Counted from the first letter of the stretch, positions 46,583 through 55,336 are shown. The stretch: DNA of 64,000 nucleotides from Rhodanobacter_A agri (GCF_044904705.1 NZ_JADIKL010000003.1:62001-126000), one strand, 5' to 3'. Notes: generated from the letters alone by a model not told the origin. Made by a program: numbers and translations.

Positions 46583-47500
46583 ATGAATGACGTCACCGCC
46601 CTCGCCGCCGACGGCGCGGCAAACGCCGTTGCCGACCGCTCCCGCCTGCTGGTGCCGCTGGGCCTGCTGGCGCTGTACGTGATCTGGGGTTCGACCTATC
46701 TGGGCATCCGTTTCGCGCTGGAAAGCTGGCCGCCATTCCTGCTCGCCGGCGTGCGCTTTCTGATCGCCGGCGCGCTGCTGTTCGGCTTCCTGCGGATGCG
46801 CGGCATGGCGCCACCCACGGGTCGGCAATGGCGCAATGCCGCGTTTACCGGCGTGCTGCTGCTCGGCCTCGGCAACGGCCTGGTGTGTTTCGCCGAAGAG
46901 CGGGTGAGCTCGGGCATCGCCGCCGTAGCGGTGGCCAGCATGCCGCTGTTCGCCGCGTTGTTCGGTCGCTGGTACGGGCACCGGCCTAACCGGCGCGAGA
47001 TGCTCGGCCTCCTGATTGGCTTCGCGGGCGTGGTCGTGCTCAACCTGGGCAGCGACCTTTCCGGCTCGCGCGTCGCCGCGCTGGCGCTGCTGACCGCCGC
47101 CGCCGCGTGGGCGTTCGGCTCGGTCTGGAGCAAGCGACAGGACATGCCGGCCGGCCCGATGAACACGGCGGCGCAGATGCTGTGCGGCAGCGCGGCACTG
47201 CTGCTGATGGGCTTTGGCGGCGGCGAACACTTGCCCGCCCATCCCAGCTTGCACGCCAACCTCGCGCTGGCCTATCTGGTGGTGATCGGCTCGCTGATCG
47301 GCTTCAGCGCCTATCTCTACGTGCTGAAGCATGCGCGCCCCGTGCTCGCCACCAGCTATGCCTACGTGAACCCGCCGGTGGCGGTGCTGTTCGGCATGCT
47401 GCTGGCCGGCGAGCATATCGGGCTGTTCGAACTCGCAGGCATGGCGGTGATCCTGCTCGGCGTGGCGGCGATCACGCTGGCGCACCAGCGCCGCGCCTGA
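46583..47500 (+). CDS. EamA-family exporter (YedA-like)
   Basis: The protein has 305 residues with ten hydrophobic helices and two EamA repeats. The first repeat has LYVIWGSTYLGIRFALESWPPFLLAGVRF, a pattern typical of YedA/RhaT-type drug/metabolite transporters; the second has AYLVVIGSLIGFSAYLYVLKHARPVLATSYAYVNPPVAVLFG. The ligand cannot be predicted. The ATG at 46583 is the first ATG in frame; a TTG at 46559 is less likely. It lies 198 bases after the Ada-like gene, in a stretch with no other feature. Confidence 0.9.
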   Translation: MNDVTALAADGAANAVADRSRLLVPLGLLALYVIWGSTYLGIRFALESWPPFLLAGVRFLIAGALLFGFLRMRGMAPPTGRQWRNAAFTGVLLLGLGNGLVCFAEERVSSGIAAVAVASMPLFAALFGRWYGHRPNRREMLGLLIGFAGVVVLNLGSDLSGSRVAALALLTAAAAWAFGSVWSKRQDMPAGPMNTAAQMLCGSAALLLMGFGGGEHLPAHPSLHANLALAYLVVIGSLIGFSAYLYVLKHARPVLATSYAYVNPPVAVLFGMLLAGEHIGLFELAGMAVILLGVAAITLAHQRRA

Positions 47501-47609
47501 GCCGCACCGCGGCTCCGCCACAGGCGGAGATATACCTTGGTCGGCTTGCCCCGCATGCCGGCCGCGCGCCACCATGCCCGCGGCTTCGCATGAGCTAAGG
47601 AACCAGGGC

Positions 47610-49025
47610 ATGAATACGACGAACGAAGGCCTGATGGCGCGCCTGGCGTTGCGCTGCGCGGCGTGGTCGGAGCGCTGGTTCCCGGATGCCTGGGTGTTCG
47701 CGGCGCTGGGCGTGGTGATCGTGGCAATCGCCGCGCTGGCCTTCGGCAGCACGCCCGTGGCTGCTGTCAACGCGTTCGGCGACGGCTTCTGGAGCCTGAT
47801 CCCCTTCACCATGCAGATGGCCTTCGTGGTGATCGGCGGCTACGTGGTGGCCACCGCGCCGGTGGTGGCGCGCCTCATCGACCAGCTGGCGCGCGTACCG
47901 AAGAGCGGGCGCGGCGCGATCTGCTACGTAGCGTTGGTGAGCATGCTGGCCTCGCTGCTGTCGTGGGGCTTCTCGCTGGTGTTTGGCGGCCTGCTGGTGC
48001 GGTCGCTGGCGCGGCGCGAGGACCTGCGCATGGACTACCGCGCAGCCGGCGCGGCGGCGTATCTCGGCCTCGGCGCGGTGTGGGCGATGGGCCTGTCCTC
48101 GTCGGCGGCGCAGCTGCAAGCGAACCCGGCCAGCATGCCGCCGGGCCTGCTCGCCATCACCGGCGTGTTGCCGTTCACCAGCACCATCTTCCTGTGGCAG
48201 TCCTTCGCGCTCACCGCCTGCCTGATCGTGGCCTCGCTGCTGGTGTGCTGGCTCACCGCGCCGTCGGACCGCAATGCGCGCACGGCGCACTACTTCGGCG
48301 TGAGCGAGGCGACCGCCGTGCCGCAGCTGCCGCCGCGCCAGCGCCCCGGCGAATGGCTGGAATACAGCCCGCTGCTGGCGGTGCTTATCGGCTTGCTGGG
48401 CCTGGGCTGGCTGGGCCACGAGTTCGTCACCAAGTCGGTGGTGAGCGCCATCGCCAACCTCAACACCTACAACTTCCTGTTCCTCACCGTGGGCCTGCTG
48501 CTGCACTGGCGTCCGCGCAGCTTTCTGGACGCGGTGGCACGCTCAGTGCCGAGTACGGCCGGTGTGCTGATCCAGTTCCCGCTGTACGGCGGCATCGCCG
48601 CCCTGCTCACCCATGCCCAAGGTGCGGGCGGCCTGACGCTGGCGCACCGGCTGTCACAGCTGTTCGTGCACGTGGCCAGCACCGACAGCTTCCCCGCGGT
48701 GATGGGTGCGTACTCCGCCATCCTCGGCTTCTTCGTGCCATCCGGGGGCGGCAAATGGCTGGTGGAGGCGCCCTACGTGATGCAGGCGGCGAACGATCTG
48801 CACGTCCACCTGGGCTGGGCGGTGCAGGTGTACAACGCCGCCGAGGCACTGCCCAACCTGATCAACCCGTTCTGGATGCTGCCTTTGCTCGGCGTGCTGG
48901 GACTGAAGGCACGCGACGTGGTGGGCTACACCTTCATGCAGTTGCTGGTGCACGTTCCGCTGGTGATTGGCTTGCTGTGGTTACTGGGGCTCACACTGGA
49001 CTACGTGCCGCCGGTAATGCCGTAG
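47610..49025 (+). CDS. AtoE-type short-chain fatty acid transporter
   Basis: The protein has 471 residues with many hydrophobic helices. It matches the AtoE family: ERWFPDAWVFAALGVVIVAIAAL, FWSLIPFTMQMAFVVIGGYVVA, GLSSSAAQLQANPASMPP, and the C-terminal LGFFVPSGGGKWLVEAPYVMQAANDLHVHLGW and YNAAEALPNLINPFWMLPLLGVLGLKARD. Family members import short-chain fatty acids such as butyrate. No acetoacetate-degradation genes lie nearby. AAGGAA nine bases before the ATG at 47610 supports the start. The TAG stop is formed by the GTAG head of the adjacent REP element. Confidence 0.9.
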   Translation: MNTTNEGLMARLALRCAAWSERWFPDAWVFAALGVVIVAIAALAFGSTPVAAVNAFGDGFWSLIPFTMQMAFVVIGGYVVATAPVVARLIDQLARVPKSGRGAICYVALVSMLASLLSWGFSLVFGGLLVRSLARREDLRMDYRAAGAAAYLGLGAVWAMGLSSSAAQLQANPASMPPGLLAITGVLPFTSTIFLWQSFALTACLIVASLLVCWLTAPSDRNARTAHYFGVSEATAVPQLPPRQRPGEWLEYSPLLAVLIGLLGLGWLGHEFVTKSVVSAIANLNTYNFLFLTVGLLLHWRPRSFLDAVARSVPSTAGVLIQFPLYGGIAALLTHAQGAGGLTLAHRLSQLFVHVASTDSFPAVMGAYSAILGFFVPSGGGKWLVEAPYVMQAANDLHVHLGWAVQVYNAAEALPNLINPFWMLPLLGVLGLKARDVVGYTFMQLLVHVPLVIGLLWLLGLTLDYVPPVMP

Positions 49026-49099
49026 GAGCGCACCCTGTGCGCGATGGCTTTTGGTTTCGATCAAGCACCAGAGCCATCGCGCACAAAGTGCGCTCCTAC
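49022..49099. repeat. GTAG-type REP palindrome (SMAG-like), copy 2
   Basis: The left arm reads GTAGGAGCGCACCCTGTGCG then CGATGGCTTTTGG. The right arm, on the other strand, reads GTAGGAGCGCACTTTGTGCG then CGATGGCT. The arms are almost perfect inverted copies around about 20 bases; each has its own 6-bp hairpin (for example 49028-49033 with 49037-49042). It is the better preserved of the two copies in this window. Bases 49023-49025 are the stop codon of the AtoE-type gene. Confidence 0.92.
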
Positions 49100-49112
49100 A
49101 GGTCACGCGGAT

Positions 49113-50438
49113 TCAAAGCTCGCGCAGCGCCGTGGTCACCGGCAAGCGTGCCGCGCGCACGGCGGGAAACAAGCCGCCAACGAAGCCGATCGCCAGCGCC
49201 CACTTCAGGCCCGTCCAGAGCAGCGCGGGCGTGACAGCCAGCTTGAAGTTGACCGTGCCGACGGTTCCCTGGGCCAGGGTCGAGGCGCTGTAGCCGTTGA
49301 AGACCAGCCAAGCCAGCAAGCCGCCGATGATGCCGCCGAGCAACGCCAGCAACATCGTCTCCAGCATCACTGCAACCACCACAGGGAGGCCGCGGAAACC
49401 GATGGCGCGCAGCGTAGCGATCTCCCTCGCCCGCGTCGCAACGGTGGCGAACATGGTGTTGAGCGCACCGAACACTGCGCCGATGCCCATGATCACGCCG
49501 ACCACGATGCCGATGATGGTGATCGCCTTGGTGACCCCTTCGGACTGCTTGCGGAAGTAGTCCAGCGTGGTGGTGGCGTCCACCTGCAGGCGTGGATCGC
49601 CGGCAAGCGCCGCCTTGAACGTGTCGAAGGCTGCGGCGTTGGTCAGGCGCACGAACACCGAGGTGCGGCTGCTGCCGCGGCGGTAGGTGTCGGCGACCAC
49701 GTTGGCGTCGGCCCACAGTTCAGAGTCCATCGCGCTGCCCGACTCGAACACGCCGACCACGGTCCAGGCCTGGTTGCCCAACTTGATGTCGTGGCCCGGC
49801 GTCAGCCCGGCAAACTGGTTCTGCGCGCCTTTGCCCACCACCAACTCGCGCAGGCCCGGCTTGAACTTGCGCCCGGCGACGATCTTCACCTCGGGACGCA
49901 CCGCCCAGGCCTCGTCGCCGATACCACGCATCTGGACGCTGCCCTCGTCGCCGCTGCCGTCGCTGAGCGGCAGGTTTGCCGCCACCACCAGTTCAGGCGA
50001 AGCGATCGGCTTGCCGGCGGCGTCACGGGCGACGCCCGCCGCCTGCGCAATCACCGTAGTGCTCGCGTTGTCGAGCACGGAAGACACTTCAGAGTCCGAG
50101 CCACCGCGCACCACGATGGCGCTGTCGGCACTGCCGCTCATGCTCAGCGTCTGTTGATACCCCGTGCCCATCGCCAGCAGCGACACCAGCACCGCGACTA
50201 CACCGGCGATGCCAATGACCACTACCGAAGAGGAACCGATACGCTGCGGCAAGGTACTGATGCCGACGCCGGTAACCGAACTCGCTTGCCGACCGGTGCG
50301 CAGCAGCAGCATCCACAGCGCGAACAGCACGGCGATCACCAGCAACGCCGGCCACGGCAAAACTGTCCAGGCTGCGATGCCCACGGCGACGACCAGGCAC
50401 AGGCCGAGGCCACCCAGAATCGATTTCAACTTGTTCAT
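49113..50438 (-). CDS. MacB/FtsX-type ABC permease, second subunit
   Basis: The protein has 441 residues. Two N-terminal helices precede an unusual hydrophobic stretch (SSSVVVIGIAGVVAVLVSLLAMGTG), a periplasmic MacB-like domain (about 95-290), and the three C-terminal FtsX helices with the typical GVIMGIGAVFGALNTMFATVATRAREIATLRAIGF and the ending GGLFPAVRAARLPVTTALREL. It pairs with the permease at 50451, the ATPase at 51628 and the adaptor at 52385 in one operon. The substrate of the exporter is unknown. The stop is 14 bases from the REP element. Confidence 0.9.
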   Translation of the reverse strand: MNKLKSILGGLGLCLVVAVGIAAWTVLPWPALLVIAVLFALWMLLLRTGRQASSVTGVGISTLPQRIGSSSVVVIGIAGVVAVLVSLLAMGTGYQQTLSMSGSADSAIVVRGGSDSEVSSVLDNASTTVIAQAAGVARDAAGKPIASPELVVAANLPLSDGSGDEGSVQMRGIGDEAWAVRPEVKIVAGRKFKPGLRELVVGKGAQNQFAGLTPGHDIKLGNQAWTVVGVFESGSAMDSELWADANVVADTYRRGSSRTSVFVRLTNAAAFDTFKAALAGDPRLQVDATTTLDYFRKQSEGVTKAITIIGIVVGVIMGIGAVFGALNTMFATVATRAREIATLRAIGFRGLPVVVAVMLETMLLALLGGIIGGLLAWLVFNGYSASTLAQGTVGTVNFKLAVTPALLWTGLKWALAIGFVGGLFPAVRAARLPVTTALREL

Positions 50439-50450
50439 GGCGGTTGCTCC

Positions 50451-51617
50451 TCAGCGGCCGGCCAGTGCGTCGACGATGTTCAGGCGCATCGCCCGCAACG
50501 CGGGCAGCGCTCCCACCAGCAAGCCGATGGCGACCATCAGCCCCACGCCGAGCAACCAGCTGCTCGCGCCTACCGGCGGCATGTTGATGACGCCGCCGCT
50601 GCCTGCGCTGACCACCGGGCCCAGCACGGCCGCCAGCCCCAGCCCCAGCACGCCGCCGATCAGCACCAGCAACACCGATTCGGCCAGCACGATCATCAAC
50701 ACGCTGACGCTGGAAAAGCCGATGGTCTTCAGCACCCCCAGTTCCGAGGTACATTCGCGCACGGCCTGCGCCATCGTGTTGCCGGTGAGGAACAGCAGGG
50801 TGAAGAACACCGCGCCCATGATCGAGAACACAATCAAGCCGACGTTCGCCATCTGCTTGATCCATGACGCCATCGCAGCCTGTTCGGTCTGCGTCTTGGT
50901 CTCGTGATCGGAATTGGCCGACAACGCGTCGATGGCCTTCGCCACCCCGTCGGCCTGCGCGGGATCGGCGACATGACTGACGTACCAGCCCACCTGCCCC
51001 CTGTTGTAGGGGTTGGACTCATCGAAGTACTTCCAGTGCATCAGGATGCCGCCCTGCAGGAACTGGCCGTGGTCGGGGTCCTTGGCGTGCATGATGCCGC
51101 TGATGTCGAACGTCCAGTTCTTGCTGCCGTCGCGGTTCGGAAAGATGTTCGACATCAGCGGGATCTTGTCGCCGACTTTCCAGTGGTACTTCTTCGCAAT
51201 TACGTCGCCCACCAGCACGCCTGTGCGGGTGCTGTCGAACGCCTTGCGTTCTTCGGGCGAGATGACGAGCTCTGGGTACATGTCCATGTAGTTCGGGCTG
51301 ACCGCGAAGGTGAAGATCTGGTTGTGCGGATCCTGGTAGGCACCGCCGAACCAGTTGGCGAAGGCCACGCCCTTCACGCCGGGCACAGCCTCGATCTTCG
51401 CCTGCAACGCCGATGGCAGCGGCTGGATGAACGAGAGCTTCGCGCCGGTCTGCAGACGCTCGGCGCCAGCGGCACTCTTGCCTGCATTGGCGAAGCTGGT
51501 GCGTACGCCGTTGAGCATGCCGAACAGCAGGAACGCGGCGACGATCGATACCAGGGTGAGGATGGTGCGGGCCTTGCGCCGGAACAGCGCGGCCCAGATG
51601 AGATGGAGGTATTTCAT
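50451..51617 (-). CDS. MacB/FtsX-type ABC permease, first subunit
   Basis: The protein has 388 residues. One N-terminal helix (about 18-38, ILTLVSIVAAFLLFGMLNGVR) precedes a periplasmic domain (about 40-265), and three C-terminal helices end with VGALPALRAMRLNIVDALAGR, the FtsX pattern. The conserved ECTSELGVLKTIGFSSVSVLMIV is the cytoplasmic loop that contacts the ATPase. The sequence differs clearly from the second permease, so the transporter is probably a heterodimer. It lies between the ATPase gene (10 bases) and the second permease (12 bases). Confidence 0.9.
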   Translation of the reverse strand: MKYLHLIWAALFRRKARTILTLVSIVAAFLLFGMLNGVRTSFANAGKSAAGAERLQTGAKLSFIQPLPSALQAKIEAVPGVKGVAFANWFGGAYQDPHNQIFTFAVSPNYMDMYPELVISPEERKAFDSTRTGVLVGDVIAKKYHWKVGDKIPLMSNIFPNRDGSKNWTFDISGIMHAKDPDHGQFLQGGILMHWKYFDESNPYNRGQVGWYVSHVADPAQADGVAKAIDALSANSDHETKTQTEQAAMASWIKQMANVGLIVFSIMGAVFFTLLFLTGNTMAQAVRECTSELGVLKTIGFSSVSVLMIVLAESVLLVLIGGVLGLGLAAVLGPVVSAGSGGVINMPPVGASSWLLGVGLMVAIGLLVGALPALRAMRLNIVDALAGR

Positions 51618-51627
51618 GGCGCCATCC

Positions 51628-52314
51628 TCATGCCGTCACTTGTTCGACGAGGGTGCCCTTGTCCAGATGCAGGGTGTGATCGGCGTATTCGGCAGCCTTG
51701 GGATCGTGGGTGACCATCACGATGGTCTTACCGTGCTCGCGGTTGAGCGTGCGCAAGAGGCCCAGCACGTCCTCCGCGCTCTGGCGATCGAGGTCGCCGG
51801 TGGGCTCGTCGCAGACCAGCAACGTCGGATCGGAAACGATCGCGCGGGCGATCGCCACGCGCTGCTGCTGGCCGCCGGACAGCTCGCTTGGCTTATGGCT
51901 GGCGCGATCGGCCAGGCCCACCAGCTGCAACGCGATGGCCGCGTTCTTCTTGCGTTGCGCTCCGGAGAGCTTGGTTAGCAGCAGCGGCAGTTCCACGTTC
52001 TTCTGCGCGCTGAGCGTCGGCATGAGGTTGTAGAACTGGAACACGAAGCCCACGTTGGACGCGCGCCACTTCGCCAACTGGCCGCCACCCAGCTGATCGA
52101 TGCGCTGGCCGCCCACGCCGATGCTGCCCGCGGTGGGCGAATCGAGGCCGCCGATCAGGTTGAGCAAGGTGGTCTTGCCCGAGCCGGACGGCCCCATCAG
52201 GGCGAGGAAGTCGCCCTCGGCGATGTCGAGGTTGATGTGGTGCAGCACCTCGACCTTCTGCTTGCCGCGTTCGTAGACCTTGGAGAGGTCGCGGATCTGG
52301 ATCAGTGTGTCCAT
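51628..52314 (-). CDS. LolD/MacB-type ABC ATPase
   Basis: The protein has 228 residues. It has Walker A GPSGSGKTT, the Q-loop VFQFYNLMPTLSA, the signature LSGGQQQRVAIARAI, Walker B LLVCDEPTGDLD and the H-loop VMVTHDPKAA. The sequence and size match the ATPases that drive MacB- and Lol-type mechanotransmission transporters. It is encoded between the adaptor (70 bases upstream) and the two permeases. In this layout the ATPase is a separate protein and not fused to the permease as in E. coli MacB. Confidence 0.95.
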   Translation of the reverse strand: MDTLIQIRDLSKVYERGKQKVEVLHHINLDIAEGDFLALMGPSGSGKTTLLNLIGGLDSPTAGSIGVGGQRIDQLGGGQLAKWRASNVGFVFQFYNLMPTLSAQKNVELPLLLTKLSGAQRKKNAAIALQLVGLADRASHKPSELSGGQQQRVAIARAIVSDPTLLVCDEPTGDLDRQSAEDVLGLLRTLNREHGKTIVMVTHDPKAAEYADHTLHLDKGTLVEQVTA

Positions 52315-52384
52315 GGCGTTGCTCCGATGGATGTTGGCCGGATAGATGGAAACAGCTGCGTGCCCGCCCGTGCAGGCACGCCGA

Positions 52385-53632
52385 TCAGGGGGACGATTTT
52401 TCCGTCTGGACGTTCGAACCGTCGCGTAGCTCTGCCGGCGGCGACAGCACCACCGCTTCGCCTGCCTGCAGCGCGTCCGGGATCAATTTCATGTCGCCGT
52501 AATTCTGCGTCGCGGGCTGCACCGCGCGCAGCTGCGCCTTGCCGCCGGCGACCACGAACACCACGCTGCGGCCGTCGCGCTGCGCGATCGCCTTGGCCGG
52601 CACCAGCACCCCCTTAGGTGCCTGCGCCACGGTGGTCGATTTCTGTTCCAGGAAGGACACACGCACGCCCATGTCGGGCACGATGCGTGCGTCCTTGTTC
52701 TCCAGTGCCACGCGCACCTTTACCGTGGCCTTGCCGCGATCGGCGGCAGGCACGATGGCGATCACGTGGGCAGGGATCTTCCAGTCCGGGTAGGCATCGA
52801 GCACGGCCTCGGCGGGCATGTCCGGCTTCACGCGGCCGATGTAAGCCTCGTTGACGTCCACGTCCACTTCCAGCGAATCCATGTCGACGATGGTGCCGAT
52901 GCCGGTGCGGGTGAAGCCGCCGCCGGCGGAGAACGGCGAAACGATCTCGCCCACCTGGGCATCCTTGGTGGTGATCACGCCGTCGAACGGCGCACGGATC
53001 ACGCAGTAGTCGAAATTGACCTGCGCCTCGACCACCTGCGCGTCGGCCGAGGCCGCGGTTTTCTTCTGCGAGGCAAGCTGGGCGCGCGTGCTGTCGGCCA
53101 GCGTGCGCGCCTGCTCGGCCGCCTGCTTCGGCACCAGGCCTTGCCCGGCCAGCGACTGTTGCCGCGTGGCATCGCGCAGGTTCTGCGCCAGCTGGACCTG
53201 GTATTGCGCCACCAGGGCGTGCGCGGCGGCGGCCTGTGTCCGTGCCGCATCCAGCGCCGCCTTGTAGGCGCTGTCGTCCAGCCGGGCCAGTACCTGGCCC
53301 TTCTTCACATGGTCGCCTTCCTCGATCAGCACAGCGGTGAGCGTGCCGGTGATCTGCGCCGACACCGTGGCCTGCCGCCGTGCAGTGACGTAGCCAGTGG
53401 CCTGCAGCACAGCACCGGCTCCGGGGTCGCTGGCCGGCGATACCGCCGTGGCGGTTTGCACCGCGATGGCGCGATGGCTCATCACCCACCACGCGCCGGC
53501 GCCGATCAGCGCCAGCACCACTACCAGCGCGAGCACGATCCACGGCCAGCGCGCAGGGCTCTGGCGATGGTCGTCGCGCTGGTGTTTCTCGATACGCAGT
53601 TCTTTCAGCAACTCGGCCTGGCTCACCGTCAT
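52385..53632 (-). CDS. Periplasmic adaptor (MacA/HlyD-type) of the ABC exporter
   Basis: The protein has 415 residues. A cytoplasmic N terminus with a single membrane helix at about 32-52 is followed by a biotinyl-lipoyl-like domain (VSAQITGTLTAVLIEEGDHVKKGQVLARLDDSAY), a long alpha-helical hairpin coiled coil (about 115-190), the second half of the lipoyl domain (FDYCVIRAPFDGVITTKDAQVGEIVSP) and beta-barrel domains. It links the ABC permeases to an outer-membrane channel, which is not encoded here. The ATG at 53632 follows GGGG; a GTG at 53653 is possible. It is the first gene of the four-gene minus-strand operon. Confidence 0.92.
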   Translation of the reverse strand: MTVSQAELLKELRIEKHQRDDHRQSPARWPWIVLALVVVLALIGAGAWWVMSHRAIAVQTATAVSPASDPGAGAVLQATGYVTARRQATVSAQITGTLTAVLIEEGDHVKKGQVLARLDDSAYKAALDAARTQAAAAHALVAQYQVQLAQNLRDATRQQSLAGQGLVPKQAAEQARTLADSTRAQLASQKKTAASADAQVVEAQVNFDYCVIRAPFDGVITTKDAQVGEIVSPFSAGGGFTRTGIGTIVDMDSLEVDVDVNEAYIGRVKPDMPAEAVLDAYPDWKIPAHVIAIVPAADRGKATVKVRVALENKDARIVPDMGVRVSFLEQKSTTVAQAPKGVLVPAKAIAQRDGRSVVFVVAGGKAQLRAVQPATQNYGDMKLIPDALQAGEAVVLSPPAELRDGSNVQTEKSSP

Positions 53633-54073
53633 CCCCGTGACTCCGTGATGCACGACACCGTAGCGGCTCCCGGGCTATCGGGGCCACGGGCGGTTATCAG
53701 CCATCGACAATGACAGATGTCATCCCACGCGCGCAATCGATGGGAATGGCTCTGCCCGCCCCACCAGGATTGGCCTTGTCGCCTTGTCGACCAGACATGC
53801 ATTTCCTGTCTCCTTGCCGGAGCTGGTCCACCCGGCCCTTGTGGGAATGACGAACAGAGTTCTCGAAAATCGACACAGTCCTGCGCATCTTCAACGGCTG
53901 GCAGCGGCAGGATGCCCTGCGCTTGCCGGAACGGAATCCGCGAACGAGGTGTTGGACGCGGGCCCCTATGCGAGGACGGCTCTTTGGACCGGGTCACGCG
54001 AGGGTATTGAACAGGCACCGGGGAATCGGCACGCTGACGTGAGCGCCGCCTTCCATGCCCACGGAGCCGCCTC
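53633..54073. other. Long intergenic stretch, possible decayed repeat
   Basis: About 440 bases between divergent genes with no credible coding sequence. It contains GTCATCCCACGCG near 53720 and GTGGGAATGACGAACAG near 53843, inward-facing sequences similar to the ends of the GTCATTCCC-type dispersed repeats common in Proteobacteria, so a worn repeat is possible. The promoter of the ABC operon must lie near its left end, but I cannot place it. Confidence 0.4.
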
Positions 54074-54622
54074 ATGCCGCATCGCCCGATTGCCGCCTTG
54101 TTCGCCGCCACCCTCGCACTCGCCATCCCCGCACCGCCGACGCTGGCGACGGGCGCGCCGCCCGCCGCGCACTGCAGCGCGCCCGTCTTCCGGGAGTTCG
54201 ACTTCTGGCTGGGCGACTGGGACACCTATCGCGTGGACAAGGCGGGCCACACTCCACCCGGTGCGGCGTCGGTGGCGCGTAACCAGATCACGGCCACCCT
54301 CGGCGGCTGCGTGCTGCACGAGGTATACCGGCGCACCGACGGCTATACCGGCGAAAGCTTCACCATCTACGACGCCACGCGCCACCTGTGGCATCAGAGC
54401 TGGGTGACCAACGAGGGGGAGCTGCTGCTGGCCGAAGGCGAACGACAAGGGAAGGCGATCGTGCTGACGGGTGCCGTCCGCGACGCGCAAGGCACCCAGT
54501 TGCAGCGGGTGAGCTGGACGCAGCAAGGCGACGGTGTGCGCGAAACGGCGGTGCAGTCGCGTGACAACGGCAAGACGTGGACACCGCTGTTCGACATCCT
54601 GTTCCGACCGCACCGCCCCTGA
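54074..54622 (+). CDS. Secreted protein of the FDFWLGDWD type (DUF1579-like)
   Basis: The protein has 182 residues. A signal peptide (about 1-25) is followed by the motif REFDFWLGDWDTYRVD, found in a group of exported bacterial proteins with a lipocalin-like beta fold. Further conserved-looking parts are GGCVLHEVYRRTDGYTGESFTIYD, WHQSWVTNEGELLLAEG and TAVQSRDNGKTWTPLFDILFRP. Cys at 36 and 79 could form a disulfide. The fold suggests ligand binding; function is unknown. The ATG at 54074 is the first in frame after the long intergenic stretch. Confidence 0.75.
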   Translation: MPHRPIAALFAATLALAIPAPPTLATGAPPAAHCSAPVFREFDFWLGDWDTYRVDKAGHTPPGAASVARNQITATLGGCVLHEVYRRTDGYTGESFTIYDATRHLWHQSWVTNEGELLLAEGERQGKAIVLTGAVRDAQGTQLQRVSWTQQGDGVRETAVQSRDNGKTWTPLFDILFRPHRP

Positions 54623-54636
54623 ACGTCGCCGACGGC

Positions 54637-54642
54637 TACACT
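54637..54642 (+). promoter_or_regulatory. -10-like box placed for a leaderless message
   Basis: TACACT ends seven bases before the ATG at 54650, with no Shine-Dalgarno present. The arrangement is the same as upstream of uvrD and thiS. Confidence 0.4.
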
Positions 54643-54649
54643 GCCGCGC

Positions 54650-55336
54650 ATGGACTACGCCATCACCCCACCCGTCGTGCCCAGCCTGCCGATCCTCGGC
54701 AGCGAGTTGCGCTTCCCAGTCCGCCGTGTGTTCTGCATCGGCCGCAACTACGCCGACCATGCGAAGGAAATGGGCGCAGCGGTGGAACCCGGCCGGCCGA
54801 TGTTCTTCTGCAAGCCAGCCGATGCGGTGGTGACCGACGGCGCCGACGTGCCCTATCCCTCCGCCACGCAGGAACTGCACCACGAGGTGGAGATGGTGGC
54901 AGCACTGGGTGCGGGCGGCCGCGACCTCACGCCGGCGCAGGCCAGGGCCGCAGTCTTCGGCTATGCCGTGGGGCTGGACCTTACCCGCCGCGACCTGCAG
55001 GCGCAGGCCAAGGCCAAGGGCCACCCGTGGGACGTAGCCAAGGGCTTCGACCACTCCGCGCCGGTATCGGCCTTGCGCCGGGCCGACGAAGCCGTCATCG
55101 GCGCGGATACCGGGCTGCGCCTGACGGTCAACGGCGAATTGCGCCAGCACGGCCGGCTCGGCGACATGCTGCACGACCTGCCGGCGATCCTGGTGGCGCT
55201 GTCCACGCTGTTCGAACTCAAGGCCGGCGACCTGGTATTCACCGGCACGCCGGCTGGCGTGGCCGCGCTGCAACGCGGCGACCTTTTCCACGCCGAACTG
55301 GAAGGTGTTGCCGAACTGCGCGGCCGCATCGCCTGA
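54650..55336 (+). CDS. Fumarylacetoacetate hydrolase-family protein
   Basis: The protein has 228 residues and is a single FAH domain of the FAHD1/YcgM size: VFCIGRNYADHAKEMG, KPADAVVTDGADVPYP, the metal-binding ELHHEVEMVAALG, GYAVGLDLTRRDLQAQAKAKGHPWDVAKGFDHSAPVS, and the closing DLVFTGTPAGVAALQRGDLF. Members act on acylpyruvates or decarboxylate oxaloacetate; the substrate here is not defined. It starts 27 bases after the secreted-protein gene, with a -10-like box in that gap. Confidence 0.93.
   Translation: MDYAITPPVVPSLPILGSELRFPVRRVFCIGRNYADHAKEMGAAVEPGRPMFFCKPADAVVTDGADVPYPSATQELHHEVEMVAALGAGGRDLTPAQARAAVFGYAVGLDLTRRDLQAQAKAKGHPWDVAKGFDHSAPVSALRRADEAVIGADTGLRLTVNGELRQHGRLGDMLHDLPAILVALSTLFELKAGDLVFTGTPAGVAALQRGDLFHAELEGVAELRGRIA

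Noticed and set aside
49044..50867. Open frame of 607 codons opposite the ABC permeases
   Set aside because: Antisense shadow; permease frames show FtsX motifs and operon spacing.
53629..54225. Open frame of 198 codons in the gap before 54074
   Set aside because: Low-complexity translation with no family; overlaps the secreted-protein gene and the gap's repeat-like words.
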